DNA of 64,000 nt from Mycolicibacter heraklionensis (GTDB lineage Bacteria > Actinomycetota > Actinomycetes > Mycobacteriales > Mycobacteriaceae): the NCBI RefSeq assembly GCF_019645815.1, contig NZ_CP080997.1, forward strand, positions 2,484,880 through 2,548,879, written 5' to 3'. Of the stretch, positions 28,561-37,086 are shown one piece after another. The first letter of the stretch is position 1. Each line of letters opens with the position of its first letter. A program made the translations under genes and the position numbers. Below the pieces are notes generated by a model. It was not told the origin of the DNA, did not search any database, and saw only the letters and a list, made by a program, of their open reading frames with translations.

Positions 28561-30474
28561 TCAGACTTCGATCGGCGGGTAGAGGCGTTCGAGGGTGTAC
28601 TGACGATCTCGCCGCGCAGCCCAGGAGCTGGCAGCAAGTGACACCACCAGGATCCCGGCCAGTACGGCCACCGACGTCCACAGCCGCTCGTCGATGCCGC
28701 CGACGGTCAGCTGGCGTAACCCGTTGACGGCGTAGGTCATCGGGTCGTAGGGATGCAATATCTGGAACGGTTTGGCCGTCGTCTCCACCGGATACACCCC
28801 GCCGGACGACACCAGCTGGAACATCAGGAAGGCCAGGGTGAACACCCGACCCACGGCCACACCGAGCACCGCGTTGAACGCCTGGATCATCGCCAGGAAC
28901 GACGCGGCGATCAACGCCAGGAACGCGACCATGCCCGCGGCGTGGCGGGCCTGCAACCCCACCCCGAAGTGCACCACCGTGTACATCAACAGTACCTGGC
29001 AGACCCCCAGCAGCAGGGCGGGCCAGTAAGACGCGAGTACCACCCGCAACGCGCCCAGGCCGTTGACGATGGCGCGAGTCTGCAACGGGGTCAACAACAT
29101 CCAGACGATCAGCGAGCCGATGAACAATGCCAGCGGCAGGAAGAACGGGGCGAACCCGGTGCCGAAGGTGGCGGCGTGATGGGTGAAGTCCATATCGACG
29201 CCGACCGGGCTGGCCAGGATCTGGGCCACCTGGACACGTTCTTGGTCGGTGATGGTCGAGGCGCGCTGGTCCGCCTGCCCCAGACCCGATGCCAATTGCG
29301 CGGCACCGTCTTTGAGTTGGTTGCTGCCGTCGCTCAATTGCACCAGGCCGTCGCTGAGTTGGTGAGCACCGGCGGCCAGCGCGGCCGCTCCGTCACGCAG
29401 CGAGACCACATCGGATCTGAGGCCGCCGTCTAGGAGATGAGTCATGAAGGTGCGCAGCGCACTGTTGGGATCGGCGAGGTCATTCTCCAGCTGTTGGGTG
29501 TTCTCCCGCAGCTCGGCCAGCCCCTCGTCAGTGGCCGGGTCCATGCCCTCGACGTCGAGGAGCCGCTGGGCGCCGGCCAGGGTGTCGGCGAGCCCGCGCA
29601 CTGCCGGGTCGGGGTTGGACCGCAGTCCGTCGACCACCTGATTCACGATCCCGGCGGCCTGCTGGTAGTTGACGTTGAGTGACGCGATCCGGTCGGTCAC
29701 CGTCTTGAGGTTGCCGCTGAGATTGGCGGCGGCCGCGCCGGCGGCGTTCGGGTCGAATCCCATGGCGGCGAGGTCGTCGGTGACCTTCAGGATCGGGTCG
29801 GTGGCGTGCTGAACACCCGTCGACAGCTGACGGATTCCGTCGGCGAGCGCACCTGACCCATCACGCGCCGTCCCGAGGTTTTCGGCCAATGTTTTCGAGC
29901 CGTCCGCGAGCTGGCCGGCGCCATCGGCCGCCTTCTTGACCTCGTCGGTCACCTGGGTCAGCGCGGTGCCGATCACCTGTTGGCCGACTTTGGCGCTGAC
30001 CTCGTTGAGCACCTCGCGGGCGGCGTTCTGCCCCATCACCGAGGCCAGGTAGTTGTTCGCGTCGTTGAACCGGAATTGGATCTGCGCCTTCTGCGGGTTC
30101 GGGCCCGCCGGAGACACCACGGCTTCGCTGAAGTCGGCCGGCAGGGTGATCGAGAAATAGTAGGTGCCGTCGGAAACACCTTTGACGGCTTCGCTTTCCG
30201 ACACCTGGTGTAGATCGAGCTGGCGGGAGTCGACCAAGGCGCGGGTCACTTCGTCACCGGCCCGCAATTGGTTCCCGGAGACGGTGGCGCCGGTGTCTTC
30301 GTTGACCAGGGCGACGGGGATCTTGTCGATGGCGGCGAACGGATTCCAGAACGCCCACAGGTACATCGCGCCGTACAGCAGGGGTAGCACGATGATGGTG
30401 ATCAGGGCCAGTCGCGGCATGGTGCCGCGCGAATAGCGTTTGAGGTCGGTGCCCAGCGACATTCCGGCGAGCAT
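28561..30474 (-). CDS. YhgE/Pip-family membrane exporter protein
   Basis: 637 residues. One N-terminal membrane helix (about 22-44) is followed by a large outer domain (45-420), then five to six helices of an ABC-2-type module. The outer domain holds repeated LADG/LSDG heptads (GAGQLADGSKTLAENLG, GAHQLSDGLVQLSDGSNQLK), typical of YhgE/Pip proteins, and the motif VALVNEDTGATVSG. The family is linked to phage infection and export of unknown cargo. It lies 2 bp after its ATPase gene and 11 bp before the binding-lipoprotein gene, so all are likely on one transcript. Confidence 0.9.
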   Translation of the reverse strand: MLAGMSLGTDLKRYSRGTMPRLALITIIVLPLLYGAMYLWAFWNPFAAIDKIPVALVNEDTGATVSGNQLRAGDEVTRALVDSRQLDLHQVSESEAVKGVSDGTYYFSITLPADFSEAVVSPAGPNPQKAQIQFRFNDANNYLASVMGQNAAREVLNEVSAKVGQQVIGTALTQVTDEVKKAADGAGQLADGSKTLAENLGTARDGSGALADGIRQLSTGVQHATDPILKVTDDLAAMGFDPNAAGAAAANLSGNLKTVTDRIASLNVNYQQAAGIVNQVVDGLRSNPDPAVRGLADTLAGAQRLLDVEGMDPATDEGLAELRENTQQLENDLADPNSALRTFMTHLLDGGLRSDVVSLRDGAAALAAGAHQLSDGLVQLSDGSNQLKDGAAQLASGLGQADQRASTITDQERVQVAQILASPVGVDMDFTHHAATFGTGFAPFFLPLALFIGSLIVWMLLTPLQTRAIVNGLGALRVVLASYWPALLLGVCQVLLMYTVVHFGVGLQARHAAGMVAFLALIAASFLAMIQAFNAVLGVAVGRVFTLAFLMFQLVSSGGVYPVETTAKPFQILHPYDPMTYAVNGLRQLTVGGIDERLWTSVAVLAGILVVSLAASSWAARRDRQYTLERLYPPIEV

Positions 30475-30476
30475 GG

Positions 30477-31238
30477 TCAGCGGTTCCCCTTCTCGTGTCG
30501 GCCGGGAACGAGCTCGGCGCGCTCCAGACGGTCGACGGTTATCTGCCCGGCGAGCCCGAACCCGTCGGGAATCGGGTTGGCCGACGAGGTGATCACGGTC
30601 TGCTTCTCCCCCAGCGCGACCAGCCGGGTAAGCAGGATGGCGCGGTCGCGGCTGTTCTTGATCTCGTCGATGCTGCCGACCACAAGCAGCGGTGGACGTG
30701 CGGTGTTGGCCAGTGCGATGCGCAACAGCAGTCCGGTCATCTCGTCGAGGTGCTCGACGTAGTCGTGCAGTTGGGGTACCGGCAGGTCGCCGAAGACCGG
30801 GCCGCAGATCGCGTCGCGCTCGGCGTCACCGGCACGGCGGACCAACTGGTACCAGGGTGCATCCCAGCGGATCTGTTCAGTGATCAGGTCGGCAACCGTC
30901 ACCGACTCGAAAATCGCGTCGATCTGTTCGATCCCTGCCAGGGCGGCGACGTCGAAGATGTCGCGGGCTTTCCGGTGTCCGAGCACGGTGAGCGTGCCCG
31001 ACGACGGCTTCATTCGGCCCGCCAGGTTCATCATCAGGGCGGTGCGACCCGACCCCGGAGGGCCGACCAGCACGGTGGTACCGCCGGCAGGGATATCCAG
31101 GTCCAGTGGCCCGAAGACGCGCCCCCACGGCCCGGTCATCGTGATGCCGCGCGCCGTCACCGCCGGCGGTGACGGCGCGGGCGCCGTACTCTCCCCTGCC
31201 GCCATGGTTTCCCCTGCGGCCGTCGTTTCATCTGGCAC
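30477..31238 (-). CDS. ATPase partner of the YhgE/Pip exporter
   Basis: 253 residues from a GTG start (AAGGGGAC upstream). An ABC-like nucleotide-binding domain with Walker A GPPGSGRTALMMNLAGRM and a degenerate second half: no clear LSGGQ signature, but LLLRIALANTARPPLLVVGS and DEIKNSRDR in the place of Walker B. Such short ATPases pair with YhgE proteins in actinobacteria. The first 30 residues are low-complexity. It heads the six-gene minus-strand operon ending at 24414. Confidence 0.8.
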   Translation of the reverse strand: MPDETTAAGETMAAGESTAPAPSPPAVTARGITMTGPWGRVFGPLDLDIPAGGTTVLVGPPGSGRTALMMNLAGRMKPSSGTLTVLGHRKARDIFDVAALAGIEQIDAIFESVTVADLITEQIRWDAPWYQLVRRAGDAERDAICGPVFGDLPVPQLHDYVEHLDEMTGLLLRIALANTARPPLLVVGSIDEIKNSRDRAILLTRLVALGEKQTVITSSANPIPDGFGLAGQITVDRLERAELVPGRHEKGNR

Positions 31239-31290
31239 GGGACGTCCCCTTCACACATCGGTTCGCGTGACCCATCAAAGCAGAACCCGA

Positions 31291-31310
31291 CGGTTCAGCG
31301 AGCCTCGACG
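31291..31310. repeat. Fragment of the 55-57 bp hairpin repeat
   Basis: CGGTTCAGCGAGCCTCGACG matches the first 20 or so bases of the repeat unit at 61265-61318. It covers the stop codon and last codons of the sigma-factor gene. The second half of the unit is absent. Confidence 0.5.
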
Positions 31311-32194
31311 GCCTCCGGGAGTTGCAGCGTCGCGGTGCGCAATCTGTCGGGGTCGCCTGCGATGTCAATGGTATGGATGCGTCCGTCGTCGCCGATTCCG
31401 ATACGCAACAGGGCCAGCAGGTGCCCTCCGGGCGCGATCGCGATCCCCGGTGCGCCGTCGATGAGCAGCACGGCACCGGCTCGTGCCCGCCGGGTGAAGC
31501 GCCGGGTCTCGGTGGCCACATCGCCGGCGCCGCGCATCTCGGTGGGCACACCGGCCGGCACCAGCACGGAATCGACCCGCCGCACCACGTCGGGCGCCAA
31601 CAACTCCAGCAGCGCGGGGATGTCGCCGCCACGAGAGGCAGCCAGGAACGCGCTCACGACCGCGAGATGTTCGGTGCGGTGTCGCGGTTGCTCGGCCGGC
31701 CCGGCCTGCAGTCGGGCCCGGGCCCGACTGGCCAGCTTCTTGGCGGCGTCCGGTGAGCGGTCCAGTACTGCGCCGATCTGCTCGAACGGCACGTCGAACA
31801 CGTCGTGCAGCACGAAGGCGACCCGCTGCGCCGGCGACAACCGGTCCAGCACCACCAGCAGCGCGCGGCTGACCGCCTCGGAGCGCAGCAGCTCCTCGTC
31901 GGCGGCCGGTGCGGCCAGGGCCGGGGCGTTGTCCAACTCCGGTGAGTCCGACAGTGATTGCTCAACGCGACGCGAACGTGCTCGGAGCTGGTCCATGGCG
32001 ACGTGTGCGGTGATGGTGGTGAGCCATCCGGGCAGATTGTCCACCGCGGCGAAGTCGGCACGGCTGGCCTTCAGCCAGGCCGATTGGACCGCGTCATCGG
32101 CGTCTGCCGCCGAGCCGAGCAGATGAAACGCCACCGAATGCAGACGCCGGCGGTTGTCTTCGAACCGGCGGGCCAAAACGTCGGTGTTGCCCAT
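31295..32194 (-). CDS. ECF sigma factor with SnoaL-like C-terminal domain (ECF41 type)
   Basis: 299 residues. Region 2 (FHLLGSAADADDAVQSAWLK, LPGWLTTITAHVAMDQLRAR) and region 4 (LSPAQRVAFVLHDVFDVPFE, DRSPDAAKKLASRARARL) are followed by a C-terminal domain of about 110 residues. That domain contains FLAASRGGDIPALLELLAPDV, an NTF2/SnoaL-like fold that controls activity in ECF41 sigma factors without an anti-sigma gene. It is divergent from a DoxX-like gene, a usual ECF41 neighbour type and probable target. Its last codons lie within a fragment of the local hairpin repeat. Confidence 0.9.
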   Translation of the reverse strand: MGNTDVLARRFEDNRRRLHSVAFHLLGSAADADDAVQSAWLKASRADFAAVDNLPGWLTTITAHVAMDQLRARSRRVEQSLSDSPELDNAPALAAPAADEELLRSEAVSRALLVVLDRLSPAQRVAFVLHDVFDVPFEQIGAVLDRSPDAAKKLASRARARLQAGPAEQPRHRTEHLAVVSAFLAASRGGDIPALLELLAPDVVRRVDSVLVPAGVPTEMRGAGDVATETRRFTRRARAGAVLLIDGAPGIAIAPGGHLLALLRIGIGDDGRIHTIDIAGDPDRLRTATLQLPEAVEAR

Positions 32195-32263
32195 GGGTCA
32201 CCTTTCCCGTTCGGGAGTCGTCACACGGATATAGCCACATCCACCGACGAGGAGAGCAACATC

Positions 32264-32614
32264 ATGAGCGTACCGACTGTCTACCTGGTGACGGTCGCGG
32301 TCACCGCGGCCATCACCATCGCCGTCGCGGTCGCCGACTTCATTCCGGCGCAGTTCGTCTTGGCCAATTCCGCGCAGGTTGGCGTGCCGCGGTCGTGGTT
32401 GCCGCTGCTCGGTGCGCTGAAACTGGCTGGGGGCGTTGGGCTGATCATCGGGTTGGCGGGGGTTCCCCTGATCGGCGTCGCCGCAGCGGCCGGACTGGTG
32501 GCCTTCTTCATCGGGGCCATCGCGACGCACGTACGTGCCGGGGTGTTCTACAACATCGGGTTTCCGGCGTTGTTCCTGCTGGCGGCGACGGCGTCGTTGG
32601 TGATGCTGGTCTGA
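32264..32614 (+). CDS. DoxX-family membrane protein
   Basis: 116 residues, four membrane helices, of the DoxX-like family (VYLVTVAVTAAITIAVAVAD, VPRSWLPLLGALKLAGGVGL, then GAIATHVRAG). The ATG at 32264 has GAGGAGAG just upstream. Family members are small membrane proteins linked to redox and oxidative stress. Divergence from an ECF41 sigma gene with 69 bp between starts suggests control by that factor. A CGTCACA element at 32219-32225 resembles an ECF41 -35 box, but the -10 is unclear. Confidence 0.82.
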   Translation: MSVPTVYLVTVAVTAAITIAVAVADFIPAQFVLANSAQVGVPRSWLPLLGALKLAGGVGLIIGLAGVPLIGVAAAAGLVAFFIGAIATHVRAGVFYNIGFPALFLLAATASLVMLV

Positions 32615-32615
32615 C

Positions 32616-33059
32616 CTACCCGAATTCGGCGGCCGGGTCGGTGTGGCTGGCTGAGCCGGCCCGTCGCGGCAGTTCGACGACGACGTTGGTGGCCTTGACC
32701 GAGGCGACCACCAGGCTGCCGGGCTGCAGCTGCAGTTCGTCGGCAGCCTCCCTACTGACCAGCGAGACCAACCGGAACGGGCCGGCCTGAACCTCGACCT
32801 GCGCCATCACCGTGTCGCGGGTGACTTTGGTGACCAGACCCACCATCCGGTTGCGTGCCGACTGGCCCACCACCGGATTGCGTGACACCGGTTCGACGGA
32901 CGCGCGCTCCTGGGCGAACCGTGCCAACTCAGCACCGTCGACCATGCGGGGCCCACTGCCCGCCGTCAGTGACAGACGCCCGGAGTCGATCCACCGGCGG
33001 ACGGTGTCGTCGCTGACCCCGAGTAGCTCGGCGACTTCGGCAATTCGAAAGCTCGGCAC
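32616..33059 (-). CDS. HTH-TOBE domain protein (molybdate-type regulator)
   Basis: 147 residues from the GTG at 33059. The N-terminal MerR-like excisionase helix-turn-helix is FRIAEVAELLGVSDDTVRRW. The C-terminal TOBE/Mop domain is ARNRMVGLVTKVTRDTVMAQ and continues with VEVQAGPFRLVSLVSREAAD. Mop domains bind molybdate or tungstate, so it is likely a molybdate-responsive regulator or storage protein. No molybdate transporter gene lies in this window. It ends 1 bp after the convergent DoxX gene. Confidence 0.82.
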   Translation of the reverse strand: MPSFRIAEVAELLGVSDDTVRRWIDSGRLSLTAGSGPRMVDGAELARFAQERASVEPVSRNPVVGQSARNRMVGLVTKVTRDTVMAQVEVQAGPFRLVSLVSREAADELQLQPGSLVVASVKATNVVVELPRRAGSASHTDPAAEFG

Positions 33060-33133
33060 GTACGTGAGTTTATCGTCGCGGTCGGGCCTGCTCAGGCTCC
33101 TGGGAAATACCGCGAGCCCACCGGATCCTCCCG

Positions 33134-34072
33134 TCAGGCCGCCTCCACCACCGTGACACCGGCGCTGCGCATCGCGGCCAGCGCGGCGGCCGTCGACTCG
33201 GCGGACACGCCCGCGGTCAGATGCGGCAGCACGGCGGTCGAAAACCCTGCGGCGACAGCGTCTTTGGCGGTGGCGCACACGCAGTGGTCGGTGGCGACAC
33301 CGGCTACGTCGACGCTGTCCACATCGTGCCGGCGTAACCAGTCGCCCAGCGAGGTGCCCTCGTCATCGACGCCCTCGAATCCGCTGTATCCCGCGCTATA
33401 GGCGCCCTTTTTGAAGACCGCCTCGATTCGGTCGGTGCTCAGTGCGGGATGAAACTGCGCACCGGTACTTTCCGCGACGCAGTGCGGCGGCCAGGATGTC
33501 TGGTGGTCGGGGTGCTCGGAGAAGTGCGGGCCGGGGTCGATGTGCCAGTCCTGGGTGGCCACCACGTGCGCATAGCGGGCCTGGCCCGCCGGGCTGTCCA
33601 CGTAACGGCTGATGTCGCGGGCGACGTTGACAGCGCCTGCCACCGGGAGGGCTCCCCCGTCGCAGAAGTCGTTCTGCACATCGACGATGACCAGCGCCCG
33701 CATGGGTCCACAGTATCGTCGGCGCCGCAGCGCTTCTCGCCCATACAGCAGCCAAGAACCGAGGACGGTCACCAGCACCGCGACGTCGACTTCGGTGGTC
33801 CAAGCGGGCGGGTAGAGCACACCGGCCAGATAGTGGGTGATGAATCCGTCCGGCGGCAGCGGGGCCATCCCGCCGGCGGCGCGAACCCGTCGTTCCAGCC
33901 AGGTCAGCGGGCAGTCCAGATGCGCTACCACGATCAGCGCCGCCCAGAAGGCCGCTACACCGTGCAGCCACAGAGTGCGCGGCCACCGCACGGCGAGAAA
34001 GCCGCCGACCACGACGTAGCCGACGAACGCAAGGTGCGACGCGACGATGAGCGCCACCGCGATCTGGTACAT
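33134..34072 (-). CDS. pncA: DUF2784 membrane domain fused to nicotinamidase/pyrazinamidase
   Basis: One open frame of 312 residues. Residues 1-110 are a DUF2784-like membrane domain with three to four helices (IAVALIVASHLAFVGYVVVG, LHGVAAFWAALIVVAHLDCP, ITHYLAGVLYPP). Residues 124-312 are PncA, which hydrolyses nicotinamide to nicotinate and activates pyrazinamide: Asp of IVDVQNDFC, Lys of FKKGAYSAGYSGF and Cys of ATDHCVCATA form the triad, and WHIDPGPHF plus WPPHC bind metal. There is no stop between them. PncA may also start alone at the internal ATG 33703, where no strong ribosome-binding site is seen. In M. tuberculosis pncA is a separate gene behind Rv2044c. Confidence 0.88.
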   Translation of the reverse strand: MYQIAVALIVASHLAFVGYVVVGGFLAVRWPRTLWLHGVAAFWAALIVVAHLDCPLTWLERRVRAAGGMAPLPPDGFITHYLAGVLYPPAWTTEVDVAVLVTVLGSWLLYGREALRRRRYCGPMRALVIVDVQNDFCDGGALPVAGAVNVARDISRYVDSPAGQARYAHVVATQDWHIDPGPHFSEHPDHQTSWPPHCVAESTGAQFHPALSTDRIEAVFKKGAYSAGYSGFEGVDDEGTSLGDWLRRHDVDSVDVAGVATDHCVCATAKDAVAAGFSTAVLPHLTAGVSAESTAAALAAMRSAGVTVVEAA

Positions 34073-34164
34073 CGGTCCGCCGTTTCGCCCTCCGCAGAAA
34101 CCGCTTCCGCCCCTGATCGTCACGGTACATTGGCGGACATCCAACGTGGTCAGGAGCGAAACTG

Positions 34165-34704
34165 ATGACAACCGGCGATTTCGGCCCGAACGGTCCAGGC
34201 TATGGTCCTGGAGGCCCCGGATATGGCCAGCCCGGCGGTTATCCGCCGCCGCAGGGCTGGGGGCCGCAGCCCGGATGGGGACAGCAACCGGGTGGGCTGG
34301 GCCGGCGCTTTTGGGCCCGCGTGCTCGACGGTGTGCTGGTCGGGATCGTGTCGTTCTTCCTGTCGGTGTTCGTGTTCTCCGACGATTACCCGTTCCTGGT
34401 GACCGGCCTGTTCTCCGGGGTGCTGACGTTCGGCTACTTCGTGCTGTTCGAGGTGTCCCAGGGGGCCACCCCCGCCAAGCGGCTGCTGGGCCTGGCGGTG
34501 CATGGGCCCGACGGGGTGTCGAAGCCGACGGCTTCGCAGTCGGCCATCCGTAACTCGTTCACCTTGCTGGCCGTGGTCCCCTACATCGGTCCGCTGCTCG
34601 CCTTCGTCGCCTACATCGTGATTGCGGTGACGATCAGCGGCAGCCCGACCAAGCAGGGCAAGCACGACGAGCTGGCCGGCGGCACCCGGGTCACCCGGGC
34701 CTGA
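34165..34704 (+). CDS. RDD-family membrane protein
   Basis: 179 residues. The first 45 are Gly/Pro/Gln/Tyr-rich (GPGGPGYGQPGGYPPPQGWG), cytoplasmic and disordered. Then comes an RDD domain with three to four helices: LGRRFWARVLDGVLVGIVSF, SQGATPAKRLLGLAV. RDD proteins are small membrane proteins, some proposed as ion exchangers; the function here is unknown. AGGAG lies 9 bases before the ATG. Divergent from the DUF2784-PncA gene. Confidence 0.88.
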   Translation: MTTGDFGPNGPGYGPGGPGYGQPGGYPPPQGWGPQPGWGQQPGGLGRRFWARVLDGVLVGIVSFFLSVFVFSDDYPFLVTGLFSGVLTFGYFVLFEVSQGATPAKRLLGLAVHGPDGVSKPTASQSAIRNSFTLLAVVPYIGPLLAFVAYIVIAVTISGSPTKQGKHDELAGGTRVTRA

Positions 34705-34713
34705 CGCGGAAGG

Positions 34714-36222
34714 TCAGCGGGCCAGCGAAAAGCCCTGCCAGGCCTTGCGTCGCTCCGGCGCCGGGTCGAATTCCAGACGGGTCTTGCGGTCGAACACCAT
34801 GACGGCGCGCTCGTCGGCGGTGTAGGCCGGCCAGCCGTCGCCCGGTAGTCCCGTCCGGCCGAACGCGCCCCAGCGTCGCTGCACCTGCTTGCTGACCTGC
34901 AACGCCGTCCGGCGGTCGGCGCCCGCGGTGAGCAGCCGCCCAAACCCGCCGCTGCGATACACGTCGAACACCGCGAACAACTCGGTGGCGTGCGTGGCAC
35001 CCATCCCCGACCAGCGCAGCATCCGCGGCGCGTAGTCGTAGCGGTAGACGTAGGTGGGGGCGTGGGCGCCGTGGGCTTCGGCGATCTCCCACACCGCCGC
35101 GTTGAAGGCGAAATCACCGCCGAGCTGGATGCAGGCCGCCCGCTTCGGGTAATCGGGATAGGCGGCGATGATGCGGTCACGCACCCCCGCGTCGGCGCCG
35201 GCCAATACCGCCTCGACCATCGGCTCGTCGACCGGCAGCATCCTCAAGAACCGAGTGAACAGGCGTCCTTCATCGGCGTTGCTGCCCACGATGAGCGGCA
35301 CCCCGTGGGCCGATCCCTGCCGCATCGCCTCGACCGGATCCACCGGCAGCACGTCGTCGCCGCTCACCGGGCCGATCGGGAACGCCCCCAGCATGTCCCG
35401 GTTGCCATCGGCGATCAACCGGTCCTGTGCGGCCAGCAGCTCCGACGGCGTCACCCGCAGCAGGGCCTGGGCGCCGTCGGACGGGCGTACCCCGAGCAAC
35501 GCGGCGAATCGCTCTGCGAATGCGGCGGCGATGTCGGTGTTGCGCACCAGCCCCGCGGCCGGGCTTTCGGCGATCGCACGAGTGAACAGACCTTGCGCGG
35601 CGGGAACCGCCAACAGGGTGGCAACGGCATGCGCACCCGCACTTTCCCCGAAGATGGTGACGTTGCCGGGGTCGCCGCCGAACGTCGCGATGTTCTCCTG
35701 AACCCAGCGCAGGGCGAGCACCAGGTCACGCAGGTACAGGTTGCTGTCCAGGGTGACGTCGGCAGTCGACAGGGACGACAGGTCCAGACACCCGAGCGCA
35801 CCCAACCGGTAGTTGACCGACACGTACACACAGCCGCGCCGGGCCAGCGTCGCGCCGTCATAGATGGGGGTGGCCGAACTGCCCATGATGTAGCCGCCAC
35901 CGTGGATGAACACCATGACCGGCAGTGGGCCCGCGCCGGTGTCCTCCGGGGCCACCACGTTCAGCGTCAGGCAGTCCTCACTGGTCGGCTGGAACCGGCC
36001 GGGGCCCAAGACGGTGTAGAACCGCTCCTGCGGCGCGCAGTTGGCGAATCCGTGGCAATGGCGCACCCCCGACCACGGCTCGGCCGGCTGGGGCGCGCGG
36101 AACCGCAGCGGGCCGACCGGCGGGCGGGCATAGGGGATGGACCGCCATCTGCGCACCCCGTCACGGACGAAACCCTCCACAACGCCGGTGGCGATGCGGG
36201 CCTGCACAGGGTGGTTATGCAT
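34714..36222 (-). CDS. lipT: Type-B carboxylesterase (LipT-like)
   Basis: 502 residues of the carboxylesterase/cholinesterase family. The oxyanion loop is FIHGGGYIMGS, the nucleophile Ser is in TIFGESAGAHAVA, the acid is in GSNADEGRLFTRF, and the His is in MGATHATELFAVF. It hydrolyses ester bonds; the natural substrate is unknown. No signal peptide, so probably cytosolic. Position beside lppI and pncA matches M. tuberculosis Rv2045c. Its start faces a tandem hairpin repeat in the divergent gap before lppI. Confidence 0.92.
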   Translation of the reverse strand: MHNHPVQARIATGVVEGFVRDGVRRWRSIPYARPPVGPLRFRAPQPAEPWSGVRHCHGFANCAPQERFYTVLGPGRFQPTSEDCLTLNVVAPEDTGAGPLPVMVFIHGGGYIMGSSATPIYDGATLARRGCVYVSVNYRLGALGCLDLSSLSTADVTLDSNLYLRDLVLALRWVQENIATFGGDPGNVTIFGESAGAHAVATLLAVPAAQGLFTRAIAESPAAGLVRNTDIAAAFAERFAALLGVRPSDGAQALLRVTPSELLAAQDRLIADGNRDMLGAFPIGPVSGDDVLPVDPVEAMRQGSAHGVPLIVGSNADEGRLFTRFLRMLPVDEPMVEAVLAGADAGVRDRIIAAYPDYPKRAACIQLGGDFAFNAAVWEIAEAHGAHAPTYVYRYDYAPRMLRWSGMGATHATELFAVFDVYRSGGFGRLLTAGADRRTALQVSKQVQRRWGAFGRTGLPGDGWPAYTADERAVMVFDRKTRLEFDPAPERRKAWQGFSLAR

Positions 36223-36244
36223 GAGGCGAACGGTAGCGAATCAC

Positions 36245-36354
36245 CCGGTGGTTAGCGAACCTCGACGAAGGAGAGGTGAGGCTGGACCGCCGCTTGAGCC
36301 CGGTGGTTAGCGAACCTCGACGAAGGAGAGGTGAGGCTGGACCGCCGCATAAGC
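36245..36354. repeat. Hairpin repeat, locus 1 (two tandem 55-bp units)
   Basis: Two almost identical units start at 36245 and 36300, each from CCGGTGGTTAGCGAACCTCG to the end GCTGGACCGCCGC. The ends of a unit are complementary (CGGTGGT / ACCGCCG), so each can fold. A further CCGGTTAG follows at 36359. It fills most of the gap between divergent lipT and lppI. Related units lie at 53386-53507 and 61264-61318. Confidence 0.85.
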
Positions 36355-36375
36355 AGGGCCGGTTAGCCTAACGGC

Positions 36376-37083
36376 ATGCGTCTCACCGGGCTGATCGCCG
36401 TACTGCTGTTGATCGCCGGATGTTCTGGCGCCAAGGTCGAAGAGCCGGAGCCCACTTCGACTGGGCCGGTCACCTCGAGCGCGGCACCGCCGTCGACGTC
36501 GGGGACGTCAACCTCAGCCAAGCCGGCGGGGCCACTGGCTCCCCCTGCTGCGGGCGCGGCGATCGCCGACGTCATCGCCTGGATCGAGGCCGGCCGGCCG
36601 GTCGACGCCGCCGAGTACCACAAGACCACCCGCGACGGTGAGGTCACCGACCTCATCGACGATGTCGCCTTCACGGTGCCCGCTGCGCCCCGCCGTGCCA
36701 CTACCTGCATCACCGATGCCGGTTCCCCCGACAGTGCCCTGGCCTGTGTGGTGGACCTGGCGAACCCGCCCGCGCAGCCCGCCGACGTCTACGGGGAGTG
36801 GAAGGGCGGCTGGGTCGACTTCGGCGGCAACACGCTGCGGGTGGGATCCGCGCACGGCGATCCGGGCCGGTTCGTGCACGGCGAGGGGGCGCAGCTGCCG
36901 GACGGATCGGCCTTGTCGTTCGGCGACTATCGCTGCCGGGCGGATCGAGTCGGGCTGATCTGCGTGAACTACGCCCACCGGTCGGCGGTGCTGTTCAGCC
37001 CGCAGGGCATCGGAACATTCGGCTGCCTGCACCCGGTGCCGCCACCGGCCGACGCCGGCGAGCTGTTCAGCTGCGCAAGCTGA
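36376..37083 (+). CDS. lppI: Lipoprotein LppI
   Basis: 235 residues. The signal peptide ends in a lipobox (LIAGC, Cys16), followed by a Thr/Ser/Pro linker and a folded outer domain with about six Cys (TTCITDAG, ALACVVDL, DYRCRADRVGLICVNY, FGCLHPV, FSCAS). Position and type match M. tuberculosis LppI (Rv2046); no biochemical role is known. The ATG lies 15 bp past a partial repeat unit. Convergent with the zinc-finger gene 3 bp away, at the spot where M. tuberculosis carries Rv2047c and pks12. Confidence 0.85.
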   Translation: MRLTGLIAVLLLIAGCSGAKVEEPEPTSTGPVTSSAAPPSTSGTSTSAKPAGPLAPPAAGAAIADVIAWIEAGRPVDAAEYHKTTRDGEVTDLIDDVAFTVPAAPRRATTCITDAGSPDSALACVVDLANPPAQPADVYGEWKGGWVDFGGNTLRVGSAHGDPGRFVHGEGAQLPDGSALSFGDYRCRADRVGLICVNYAHRSAVLFSPQGIGTFGCLHPVPPPADAGELFSCAS

Positions 37084-37086
37084 CCG

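Noticed and set aside
34990..36255. Plus-strand open frame (421 codons) opposite lipT
   Set aside because: Low-complexity His/Arg/Gly product with no family features; lipT has a complete catalytic triad.
36245..36354. CRISPR array
   Set aside because: Only two units, directly adjoining with no unique spacers, and no cas genes; it is a tandem intergenic repeat.
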